Shown one piece after another: positions 18,608-26,559 of a stretch of 64,000 nucleotides of DNA. The DNA lies in NCBI GenBank assembly GCA_965198915.1, contig CBDAQC010000004.1:558001-622000 (forward strand), read 5' to 3'. The notes under the pieces were generated by a model. That model made no database searches. It saw nothing but the letters and a program-made list of their open reading frames with translations, and was not told the origin of the DNA. Positions within the stretch are counted from its first letter, which is position 1. The number at the start of each line of letters is the position of its first letter. The translations under genes were made by a program, and so were the position numbers. The DNA comes from BOG-908 sp965198915 (GTDB lineage Bacteria > Pseudomonadota > Alphaproteobacteria > Acetobacterales > Acetobacteraceae).

Positions 18608-19717
18608 ATGCCCGACCACGCGCCTGCCGCCTGGAGCGAGGCCGACCGGCTGGCTGCGTTGCGGGCATACGACATCCTGGATGCGCCGCCCGGGACCGCA
18701 TTCGACGATTTCATCCAGATCGCGGCGCATGTATGCGAGGCGCCGATCGCGGTCGTTAACCTGATCGACGAGGCTCGCCAGGTCTTCGTCGCCGAAATGG
18801 GGCTCGGTCTGCGCGAGACCCCGCTCGACATCTCGATCTGCGCTTACGCCATCCTGCAGGAAGACGTCCTCGTGGTTCCGGACCTGACGGCGGACCGCCG
18901 CTTCGGTTGCAACCCGCTCGTGACCGGCAAGCCGGGGCTGCGGTTCTATGGCGGCGCGTCGCTCCGCACGCCTTCCGGCTTGCCGCTGGGGACGGTCTGC
19001 GTCCTGGATTACAGTCCCCGCCCCGATGGCCTGACCGAGAGGCAGATCTCGACGCTGCGCGCCCTGGCGCGGCAAGTGATGACACAGTTCGAGTTGCGGA
19101 GGACGATCGCCGAGAAGGAACTGCTCGTCCTGGAGGCCCATCACAGGGTGAAGAACAGCCTGCAGATGCTGCAGTCTTTGATGACGCTTCAGGCGCGTAT
19201 GACCGTGCACGAGGAAGCCGCGCGGCAGCTTCAGGAGAGTGCCGCACGCATACACACGTTCGGCGCCATGCACGAGCACCTGTACAGCGTCGGTGCCGCG
19301 CTGGAGGTCAACCTGAAGACCTATCTAGGCAGCATCCTGGACGGCCAGCGGGAGGCCCTTGCGTCGATGCACGAAGGCCGTGACCTCGTCTTCCACGCGC
19401 CGGGAGAACCGCTCTGGCCCGCCTCCGACGCCCCATCCATCGGCCTGGTGGTCATGGAACTGGTCACCAACGCGCTGAAATATGGGCAGGGTGCCGTCAC
19501 CGTGACGGTCAGCCGCTCCGGCAAAGACACCGTGCTGACTGTCGAGGACGAGGGCAACGCGCTGCCGCCTGACTACCCGCTCTCGTCAAACAATGGGCTT
19601 GGCATGCGCGTGATGACAGGATTGTTGCGTGCGCGGCGCGGCGGGCTGGAGATCGACCGGACGCGCGGCCACACCTGCTTCGTCGCCACCATGCGCGAGG
19701 CCCCGCCCAGGCGGTGA
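18608..19717 (+). CDS. GAF-domain HisKA_2 (HWE-like) histidine kinase
   Basis: 369 residues, no membrane segment. A GAF domain covers about residues 20-165 (FDDFIQIAAHVCEAPIAVVNLID; GTVCVLDY). The phosphoacceptor region EAHHRVKNSLQMLQSL is the HisKA_2 type, and the ATP-binding domain has MELVTNALKYG and NGLGMRV. Such kinases in alphaproteobacteria often feed the general stress response or receiver-only regulators. It lies 256 bp downstream of the response regulator in the same direction, so it may share that regulator with the LOV kinase. Confidence 0.88.
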   Translation: MPDHAPAAWSEADRLAALRAYDILDAPPGTAFDDFIQIAAHVCEAPIAVVNLIDEARQVFVAEMGLGLRETPLDISICAYAILQEDVLVVPDLTADRRFGCNPLVTGKPGLRFYGGASLRTPSGLPLGTVCVLDYSPRPDGLTERQISTLRALARQVMTQFELRRTIAEKELLVLEAHHRVKNSLQMLQSLMTLQARMTVHEEAARQLQESAARIHTFGAMHEHLYSVGAALEVNLKTYLGSILDGQREALASMHEGRDLVFHAPGEPLWPASDAPSIGLVVMELVTNALKYGQGAVTVTVSRSGKDTVLTVEDEGNALPPDYPLSSNNGLGMRVMTGLLRARRGGLEIDRTRGHTCFVATMREAPPRR

Positions 19718-20001
19718 CCGGCGCGGCGCGGCGAACCGTGGCCGAGCCTGCGGACAGCGAGTAGCCAACCCTGATCGGCGGCATCCAGGATGTAAGACTT
19801 CAGCTGATGGGCGATCTGACGGACGGCGACAAGCTGGACCAGATGCTGAGGTGGCTGACTGTGCGCGAGCCCTGATGCATCCCGAAATACGTCTCAGACG
19901 TGACACTCGGCATCTTGGCTGCGCGCGCAAGGACGAAGGCTGCCTCGCTGCGATACAGCCAGACTTTCGGTAGACGCCCTGCCGACGGGCGCGAACCGCG
20001 C
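19718..20001. other. Short spacer with a possible gene tail
   Basis: A short plus-strand frame ending at about 19876 (MGDLTDGDKLDQMLRWLTVREP) looks like a charged helix but has no ribosome site. It may be the tail of a lost gene. Nothing else is seen. Confidence 0.25.
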
Positions 20002-20775
20002 CTACCCGTGTTCGAACCGCGCCGGCCGTTTTTCCACGAACGCGGCCATGCCTTCCTTCTGGTCGCGCAACGCGAAAGTCGCGTGAAACACGCGCCGCTC
20101 GAACCGGATACCCTCCGCCAGGCTCGTCTCGAACGCGCGGTTGACCGCCTCCTTCGCCATCATGGCCACCGGCGCCGACATGCCCGCGATCGTCCCGGCG
20201 GTAGCCAGCGCATCCTCCAGCAGCGTGGCCGCGGGCACCACGCGCGAAACCAGGCCGGCGCGCTCCGCCTCGGCCGCATCCATGATGCGGCCGGTCAGGC
20301 ACATCTCCATCGCCTTCGCCTTGCCGACGGCCCGCGTCAGGCGCTGTGACCCGCCGATGCCGGGAATGACGCCCAGCCTGATCTCCGGCTGGCCGAACCT
20401 GGCCGTATCCGAGGCGAGGATGAAGTCGCACATCATCGCCAGCTCGCAGCCGCCGCCCAGCGCGAAGCCGGACACCGCGGCAATCACCGGCTTGCGCACG
20501 CGGCTGACCGCGTCCCAGCCGGCGAACCAGTCGGACGCATACATCTGCTGGTAGGTTTGCGGCATCATCTCCTTGATGTCGGCGCCGGCGGCAAACGCCT
20601 TTTCCGATCCGGCAATGACGATGCAGCCGATGCCCTGGTCCTGGTCGAACGCCTGCAGGGCGGCCACGACCTCCGCCATCACCTGCAGGTTCAGCGCGTT
20701 CAGCGCCTTCGGCCGGTTCAGCGTGACCAGCCCCACGCGGTCCCGCGTCTCGGTCAGGATCGTCTCGTAACTCAC
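20002..20775 (-). CDS. Enoyl-CoA hydratase
   Basis: 257 residues, crotonase fold. The oxyanion-hole loop is GADIKEMM, and both catalytic Glu positions are present (GGGCELAMMCD and GQPEIRLGVIPGIGG). It hydrates 2-enoyl-CoA; next to mmsA and mmsB its likely substrate is methacrylyl-CoA of valine breakdown, or short straight-chain enoyl-CoA. The GTG start overlaps the TGA stop of mmsB (GTGA), so the two are translationally coupled. It is the last gene of the operon. Confidence 0.92.
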   Translation of the reverse strand: MSYETILTETRDRVGLVTLNRPKALNALNLQVMAEVVAALQAFDQDQGIGCIVIAGSEKAFAAGADIKEMMPQTYQQMYASDWFAGWDAVSRVRKPVIAAVSGFALGGGCELAMMCDFILASDTARFGQPEIRLGVIPGIGGSQRLTRAVGKAKAMEMCLTGRIMDAAEAERAGLVSRVVPAATLLEDALATAGTIAGMSAPVAMMAKEAVNRAFETSLAEGIRFERRVFHATFALRDQKEGMAAFVEKRPARFEHG

Positions 20776-21656
20776 GCCGCGTCACCCCGTATCGCGTGGA
20801 TGATGGCGGAGAAATCCATCCCCGCCTGCCCGGCTGCCTCGAACGCGCCGTAGATCTCGGCCGCATGCCGGCCCAGCGCGGTGTCCACGCCCGCCGATCG
20901 CGCCGCTTCCTGCGCCAGCCTGAGGTCCTTCAGCATCAGCGCCACCGCGAAACCCGGCCGGTAGTCCCGGTTGGCAGGGCTGGCCGGCACCGGGCCGGGC
21001 ACCGGACAATTGGTGGTCAGCGCCCAGCATTGGCCGGAGGACGTCGACGCCACGTCGAACAGCGCCTGGTGCGACAGGCCAAGCTTCTCGCCAAGCACGA
21101 AGGCTTCCGAGACGGCGATCATCGACGCGCCGAGGATCATGTTGTTGCAGATCTTCGCGGCCTGCCCGGCGCCGGCATCGCCGCAATGCACTATCCTGCG
21201 GCCCATGGCGGACAAAACCGGCTGGGCCCTGCCTAACGCCTGCTCCGTGCCGCCCGCCATGAAGGTGAGCGTGCCGGCGGCCGCACCACCCGTGCCGCCG
21301 GACACCGGCGCGTCCAGCGCCATCATGCCGGCGTCCTGCGCCATCCCATGCGCGCGGCGGGCGCTGTCCACGTCTATGGTGGAACAATCGACGAACAGCG
21401 TGCCGGACGACGCGGCCGATAGCAGGTCCGCATAGACGGACAGGACGTGCTTGCCCGCGGGCAGCATCGTGATGACCACATCGGCGCCGCGGACCGCCTC
21501 ACGCGCGCTGCCCGCCACCGCCACGCCGGCCTGCCTGGCGGCCTCCTGCGAGGCCGGCGCCAGGTCGAAGCCGCCTACGGCATGGCCTGCCTTGACGAGG
21601 TTGGCCGCCATCGGCCCGCCCATGTTGCCCAGTCCCACGAACCCGACGGTGGCCAT
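20772..21656 (-). CDS. mmsB: 3-hydroxyisobutyrate dehydrogenase
   Basis: 294 residues. It oxidises 3-hydroxyisobutyrate to methylmalonate semialdehyde with NAD(P). The Rossmann start GFVGLGNMGGPMAANLVKAG, the substrate segment DAPVSGGTGGAAAGTLTFM and the catalytic Lys in GAGQAAKICNN are all intact. An AGGGAG ribosome site precedes the ATG. A family A repeat separates it from mmsA upstream, so the operon may be split or attenuated there. It overlaps the hydratase gene downstream. Confidence 0.93.
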   Translation of the reverse strand: MATVGFVGLGNMGGPMAANLVKAGHAVGGFDLAPASQEAARQAGVAVAGSAREAVRGADVVITMLPAGKHVLSVYADLLSAASSGTLFVDCSTIDVDSARRAHGMAQDAGMMALDAPVSGGTGGAAAGTLTFMAGGTEQALGRAQPVLSAMGRRIVHCGDAGAGQAAKICNNMILGASMIAVSEAFVLGEKLGLSHQALFDVASTSSGQCWALTTNCPVPGPVPASPANRDYRPGFAVALMLKDLRLAQEAARSAGVDTALGRHAAEIYGAFEAAGQAGMDFSAIIHAIRGDAA

Positions 21657-21684
21657 GATTACTGCTCCCTGTTTTTGTTTTTTG

Positions 21685-21842
21685 AGAAAGCAAGGCCTTC
21701 TTTTCTGAAGAAAAGAAGCAAAAGACCTTTATTCCCCGCATCTGCGGCGCTCCGGCGTTTTCCAGAGGCGCACGAACGCCGCAAATGCAGGGTAGCAAAA
21801 GTTTTTTGGTCCTTTTTTTCCAAAAAAGGACTGCTTGCTTAC
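21685..21842. repeat. Family A paired-hairpin repeat, copy 1
   Basis: Left arm CCTTCTTTTCTGAAGAAAAG with CAAAAG after it; right arm CAAAAGTTTTTTGGTCC then TTTTTTTCCAAAAAAGGAC. The arms are inverted copies of each other but with different stem bases (CTTC/GAAG against GTCC/GGAC). The centre pairs as CCGCATCTGCGGCG with CGCCGCAAATGCAGG. It fills the mmsA-mmsB gap. Confidence 0.85.
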
Positions 21843-21864
21843 TGCTGATGGCCCCGCGCGGCGC

Positions 21865-23364
21865 TCAGGCCATCGTCGGAATGGTGAAGCTCGCCCCTTC
21901 CCGCACACCGGACGGCCAGCGCGAAGTGACCGTCTTGGTCTTCGTGTAGAAACGCACGCTGTCCGGCCCATGCTGGTTGAGGTCGCCGAAGCCGGAACGT
22001 TTCCAGCCGCCGAACGTGTGGTAGGCGATCGGCACGGGGATCGGCACGTTCACGCCCACCATGCCCACCTGCACGTTGGCCGCGAAATCGCGCGCCGCGT
22101 CGCCGTCACGCGTGAATATGGCAACGCCGTTGCCATATTCGTGGTCGTTGCACAGTTGCAGGGCGTGCGCGTAGTCCGGCGCGCGCGCCACCGACAGCAC
22201 CGGGCCGAAGATCTCCTCCCGGTAGATGCGCATCTCGGGCGTCACGTGGTCGAACAGGCTGCCGCCGATGAAGAACCCGTCCTCGTAGCCCTGCATGCGG
22301 AAGCCGCGGCCATCCACCAACAGCTTGGCACCTTCCTGCTCGCCGATGCCGATATATTCGCGCACGCGCGCCACCGCGTCCCGCGTCACCATCGGGCCGT
22401 AATCGGCGGCTTCGTCGTTCGAGGTCCCCACGCGCAAAGCTTCCACGCGCGGCACCATGCGGCGCACCAGCTCGTTGGCGGTGGCCTCGCCCACCGGCAC
22501 CGCCACGGAGATCGCCATGCAGCGCTCGCCCGCACTGCCGAAGCCCGCGCCCACCAGCGCGTCCACCGCCAGGTCCATGTCCGCGTCCGGCATGATCACC
22601 ATGTGGTTCTTGGCGCCGCCGAAGCATTGCGCCCGCTTGCCGTGGCGTGCGGCGCCTTCATAGATGTAGGCGGCGATCGGCGTGGAGCCCACGAAGCCCA
22701 CCGCCTTGATGCGCGGCTCCTCCAGTATCGCGTCCACCGCTTCCTTGTCGCCGTTGACCACGTTCAGCACGCCCGGCGGCAGGCCGGCCTCGATGAACAG
22801 CTCGGCCAGGCGCAGCGGCACGGACGGGTCGCGTTCGGACGGCTTGAGGATGAACGCGTTGCCGCAGGCGATGGCGGGTGCCGCCTTCCACAGCGGGATC
22901 ATGGCGGGGAAGTTGAACGGCGTGATGCCGGCCACCACGCCCAGCGGCTGGCGCATGGAGTACACGTCGATGCCGGTGCCGGCGGAATCGGTGTAGTCGC
23001 CCTTCAGCAGATGCGGGATGCCGATGGCGAACTCGGCCACTTCCAGCCCGCGCTGTATGTCGCCACGGCTGTCCGGGATGGTTTTGCCGTGTTCCGAGCT
23101 GAGCAGGCGGGCCAGCTCGTCCATGTGCTGGTTGACCAGCTCCACGAAGCGCATCAGCACGCGCGCGCGGCGCTGCGGGTTGGTGGCGGCCCAGCCGGTC
23201 TGCGCCTGCACGGCGTTGTCCACCGCGGCGCGCAGCTCGGCTACGCTGGCCAGCGGCACGCGGGCCTGCACCGTGCCGGTGTTGGGGTCCCAAACGTCGG
23301 CGAAGCGGCCGGACGTGCCCGCCACGTGCTTGCCGCCGATGAAGTGGGTGAGTTCCCTGGTCAT
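21865..23364 (-). CDS. mmsA: Methylmalonate-semialdehyde dehydrogenase (CoA-acylating)
   Basis: 499 residues, aldehyde dehydrogenase superfamily. It turns methylmalonate semialdehyde plus CoA and NAD into propionyl-CoA and CO2. Seen: the cofactor region PFNFPAMIPLWKAAPAIACG and KPSERDPS, the GGAKNHMVIMPDAD segment characteristic of MmsA, and the catalytic Cys in SAGERCMAIS. AAGGAG lies 7 nt before the ATG. First gene of the mmsA-mmsB-hydratase operon of valine catabolism. Confidence 0.95.
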   Translation of the reverse strand: MTRELTHFIGGKHVAGTSGRFADVWDPNTGTVQARVPLASVAELRAAVDNAVQAQTGWAATNPQRRARVLMRFVELVNQHMDELARLLSSEHGKTIPDSRGDIQRGLEVAEFAIGIPHLLKGDYTDSAGTGIDVYSMRQPLGVVAGITPFNFPAMIPLWKAAPAIACGNAFILKPSERDPSVPLRLAELFIEAGLPPGVLNVVNGDKEAVDAILEEPRIKAVGFVGSTPIAAYIYEGAARHGKRAQCFGGAKNHMVIMPDADMDLAVDALVGAGFGSAGERCMAISVAVPVGEATANELVRRMVPRVEALRVGTSNDEAADYGPMVTRDAVARVREYIGIGEQEGAKLLVDGRGFRMQGYEDGFFIGGSLFDHVTPEMRIYREEIFGPVLSVARAPDYAHALQLCNDHEYGNGVAIFTRDGDAARDFAANVQVGMVGVNVPIPVPIAYHTFGGWKRSGFGDLNQHGPDSVRFYTKTKTVTSRWPSGVREGASFTIPTMA

Positions 23365-23387
23365 GGAGTCGCTCCTTGGTTTTTTTA

Positions 23388-23522
23388 GGAAGGCCAGAAG
23401 CTCTGCCCCTGGACCCCGCTAAGGACAGTCGTCCTTAGAACCTATTTTACGCGATCCTAACGGAATGGGGTCTGGGGCCAAGGCCCCAGCGGGGTTTGGG
23501 GCAGCGCCCCAACCTTGCTTTC
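23388..23522. repeat. Family B GC-rich repeat, copy 1
   Basis: Order of blocks: AGGCCAGAAGCTCTGCCCC, TGGACCCCGC, TAAGGACAGTCGTCCTTA (hairpin), a variable AT-richer spacer, ATGGGGTCTGGGGCC, AAGGCCCCAGCGGGG, TTTGGGGCAGCGCCCCAACC. Each block is palindromic or pairs with another. It lies between mmsA and the pirin gene. The copy at 53822-53962 is the same element inverted. Confidence 0.85.
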
Positions 23523-23529
23523 GCCTGCC

Positions 23530-24465
23530 TCAGCTCGTAGGCGACCCCGCCGAAACGCTCGGCTCGCCGGCGGCCTCCGGCAGCGGGATGAACTCGCGAT
23601 CGTCCCCAGGCACCGGCGCGAACTGGCCAGCCTTCCACTCCGCCTTGGCCTGCGCGACGCGCTCGCGCGAGGAAGACACGAAGTTCCAGAACAAATAGCG
23701 CGGTCCGTCCATCACCGCGCCGCCCAGCAGCAGCAGCCGCGCGCCGTGCGGCCCCGCACGCAGCGATACCGGGTCACCGGCGCGGAACAGCAGCATCTGC
23801 CCCGCCGCGAAGCGCACGCCGGCCACCTCGACCTCGCCGTCCAGCAGGTAGGCCGCGCGCTCCTCGTGACGGTCCGGCATCGGCAGTGCCGCGCCGGGCT
23901 GCAGGACCGCATCGGCATAGAACAGCTCGGAGTGGGTGCGGACCGGCGCAGCCTGGCCCCAGCCGGTGCCCGCCACCAGCCGTAGCCACACGCCGCCATC
24001 CTCGATCACCGGCAGCACCGCCGCGCCATGATGGGCGAAATCGGGCGCGGTCTCCTCCTGCGCCCGCGGCAGGGCAACCCAGGACTGGATGCCGAACAGC
24101 CGGTTGGGGTGCGTGCGCGCATCCGCCGCGGTCCGCTCGGAATGGGCGATTCCGCGCCCCGCCGTCATCCAGTTCACGTCGCCCGGCACGATGGAGAGGT
24201 CCGAGCCGAGGCTGTCCCTGTGCTGTATCGCCCCCTCATACAGGTAGGTGACGGTGGACAAGCCGATATGGGGGTGCGGCCGCACGTCCAGCCCGCGCCC
24301 GGTCAGGAACTCGCCCGGTCCCATCTGGTCGAAGAAGATGAACGGGCCCACCATCTGGCGCTGCGTGGCGGGCAGCGCGCGGCGTACCTCGAACCCACCC
24401 AGATCGTGCGCCCGCGGCAGGATCACGTCCTCCACGCAGCCAGGCAGTGCCGTCTCAACGCTCAT
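23530..24465 (-). CDS. Pirin-family protein
   Basis: About 311 residues, two cupin domains. The N-terminal cupin carries the metal-binding pirin pattern (FDQMGPGEF, VRPHPHIGLSTVTYLYEGAIQHRDSLG, GRGIAHSE), with the His and Glu ligands present. Bacterial pirins act as quercetinases or as protein partners; the exact role is not shown here. The start is the ATG at 24465, which has GAGGGAGA upstream. It ends just before a family B repeat. Confidence 0.9.
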   Translation of the reverse strand: MSVETALPGCVEDVILPRAHDLGGFEVRRALPATQRQMVGPFIFFDQMGPGEFLTGRGLDVRPHPHIGLSTVTYLYEGAIQHRDSLGSDLSIVPGDVNWMTAGRGIAHSERTAADARTHPNRLFGIQSWVALPRAQEETAPDFAHHGAAVLPVIEDGGVWLRLVAGTGWGQAAPVRTHSELFYADAVLQPGAALPMPDRHEERAAYLLDGEVEVAGVRFAAGQMLLFRAGDPVSLRAGPHGARLLLLGGAVMDGPRYLFWNFVSSSRERVAQAKAEWKAGQFAPVPGDDREFIPLPEAAGEPSVSAGSPTS

Positions 24466-24605
24466 GGCCGAATCTCCCTCGCGCCGAACGCGACGCGGCA
24501 CGCCTGGCAGGGTTCCGTCCGTCCGGACCGCGGCCCGGTCCGGATTTTGGGGTTCTTACGGGAACGGAGTAAAGCAGGCCTGCACGCCCATAAGCAAAGA
24601 CTACC

Positions 24606-26555
24606 ATGTCCCTGATGAAGACCTCGGCGCTCGCCGACAGACCCGCCGCGCAGCACGCCAGCCCGCCCGCGGTGCCTGCGCCGAAACCCGTGCTCTCGCA
24701 GCGGCGCGCCAGGGAACGCCTGGCCGCCAGGCAGGAGAAAGCCGCCGAGCGCATCGGCGCCGCAACCGAGGAACTGGCCAGCGGCGTGGCCGAGGCCGCC
24801 GCCGCCGCCGAGGAACTGCGCCGCGCGCTGGAGCAGATCGCCAGCGCGGCGGAGGAGGCGGCCGGCGCCGCCCAGCAATCGCAGGGGTCTGTCGCCGGCC
24901 TGGCGGACGTGTTCGCCGAGGCGCGCCTGCAGGCCGGGCTGTCGCGCACGCAGACCGCGTCCTTGCAGGCGCTGCTGGCCGAGATCGGGGGCGGCATCGA
25001 GGCGCTGGTCGCCGCCGTGCAGGACAACACCGCCCGCCAGTTGCGTTCCGTGAGCGCGGTGGAGGCGCTGGAACGCCAGGCCGCCGATATCGGCGAGATC
25101 ACCGGCACGGTGGGCGACATCTCCGAACAGACGAACCTGCTGGCGCTGAACGCAGCGATCGAGGCCGCCCGCGCCGGCGAGCACGGCGCAGGCTTCGCGG
25201 TGGTGGCCGACGAGGTGCGCGCGTTCGCCGAGATCTCCGAGCGCAGCGCCGCGGAAGTGCGCTCGCTGGCCGGCGCCATAGGCACCGAGGTGCGCGCCAT
25301 CACCGCCCGCATCAGAGCGGCGGCCGGGCGCGCCCAGTCAGATGCGCAGAGCGGCCAGGCGGTGGCCGCCAGCCTGGCGAGCATACGCCGGGACATGGCG
25401 GCCCTGGCGCAAAGCTCGGAGTCCATATTGGACGCGGTCACGCAGGGCGAGGCCGGCGCGCGCGAGGCGCAAGGCGGCGCGGCGCAGGTGGCCGCCGCCG
25501 CCGAGCAGCAATCGGCCGCCTGCGTGCAGGCGCAAAGCGCCGTGCAGCAGCAGAGCGCCGCGCTCGACCAGAGCCAGCAGACCGCGCTGGCACTGGCGCA
25601 GCTCGCCGAGGTGCTGCTGGGCGGCGGCATGGCGGACACCGCCCGCGCCGCCGGGGCGGGCAGCGCCGGGCAGGTCGGCGCCGCGGCCGAGGAACTGTCT
25701 GCCACCGTGCAGGAGCTCTCGGGCGCGGCAGGGCAGATACTCGCCGCCATCGAGCAGATCAGCCGTGGCGCCCAGCTGCAGGCCGCCGCCACGCATCAAT
25801 CCAGCGCCGCCATGGCGCAGATCGACCGCGCCGCCGGCTTCACCCGTGCCGCCGCCGAGCAGGGCGAGCGCCAGACCGCTTCGCTGCGGCCGCTGCTGGC
25901 GGAGAACCGCGCCGCCGTCGCCAGCCTCAGCGCCAGCGTCACCGCCTCGCTTGCCGAAACCCAGGCGGTGGCCGGGCTGGTCGGCGCGCTGGAAGGGTCC
26001 AGCCGGCAGATCGACAAGATTGTCGAGCGCATCATGATGGTTGCGGTGCAGACCAACATGCTGGCGGTCAGCGGCGCGGTGGAAGCCGCCCGCGCCCGCG
26101 AGCACGGGCGCGGCTTCGCCGTGGTCTCGTCCGACATACGCGCGCTCGCGCGCGACTCCGGCACCCAGGCGGACCGCATGCGCGACATGGTGCGCAGCAT
26201 ACAAGAGCAGGTCGGCGCCGTCCGGCGAGACCTCGACACGATCGTGGCCGCCGGCCAGGCCGAGCTGGGCCGCAACCAGGCGCTGGTGGAGCGCTTCGCG
26301 CTTGTCGACCCCGGCATCGCAGCAATCGGCGCCGGCTCGGCCAGCGTCCTGGCCGGGGCCGAGTCGACGGTGGCGTCAGTGCGCCAGGTGCTGGACGGCA
26401 TGCGCCAGATCGCCGCCGCAGCCGAGGAGACGAGCGGCGCCGCGGCGCAGGCTGCCACCGCCGCGCGGCAGCAGGCCAGCGGCGCCGAGGAGCTGGCCGC
26501 CGCCATCGAGGAGATCGCCAGCCTGGCGGACGAGCTCGGCCTGATCGAGAGCTGA
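24606..26555 (+). CDS. Soluble chemoreceptor-like protein with two MCP signalling modules
   Basis: 649 residues, almost entirely Ala/Glu/Gln-rich coiled coil, with no membrane segment and no recognisable sensor domain. It contains two separate MCP hairpin tips. The first, at about residue 165-200, reads ISEQTNLLALNAAIEAARAG then EHGAGFAVVADEVR. The second, at about 470-510, reads VAVQTNMLAVSGAVEAARAR then EHGRGFAVVSSDIR. Normal receptors have one tip per chain and dimerise; this chain could fold back as its own dimer. Tip 2 has diverged at several positions, so the halves may have different partners. It heads the che operon and ends 4 bp before the CheW gene. Ribosome site weak. Confidence 0.9.
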   Translation: MSLMKTSALADRPAAQHASPPAVPAPKPVLSQRRARERLAARQEKAAERIGAATEELASGVAEAAAAAEELRRALEQIASAAEEAAGAAQQSQGSVAGLADVFAEARLQAGLSRTQTASLQALLAEIGGGIEALVAAVQDNTARQLRSVSAVEALERQAADIGEITGTVGDISEQTNLLALNAAIEAARAGEHGAGFAVVADEVRAFAEISERSAAEVRSLAGAIGTEVRAITARIRAAAGRAQSDAQSGQAVAASLASIRRDMAALAQSSESILDAVTQGEAGAREAQGGAAQVAAAAEQQSAACVQAQSAVQQQSAALDQSQQTALALAQLAEVLLGGGMADTARAAGAGSAGQVGAAAEELSATVQELSGAAGQILAAIEQISRGAQLQAAATHQSSAAMAQIDRAAGFTRAAAEQGERQTASLRPLLAENRAAVASLSASVTASLAETQAVAGLVGALEGSSRQIDKIVERIMMVAVQTNMLAVSGAVEAARAREHGRGFAVVSSDIRALARDSGTQADRMRDMVRSIQEQVGAVRRDLDTIVAAGQAELGRNQALVERFALVDPGIAAIGAGSASVLAGAESTVASVRQVLDGMRQIAAAAEETSGAAAQAATAARQQASGAEELAAAIEEIASLADELGLIES

Positions 26556-26559
26556 GCGC

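Noticed and set aside
21835..23388. 517-codon His/Arg-rich plus-strand frame
   Set aside because: It is the antisense shadow of mmsA, whose family motifs are intact on the minus strand.
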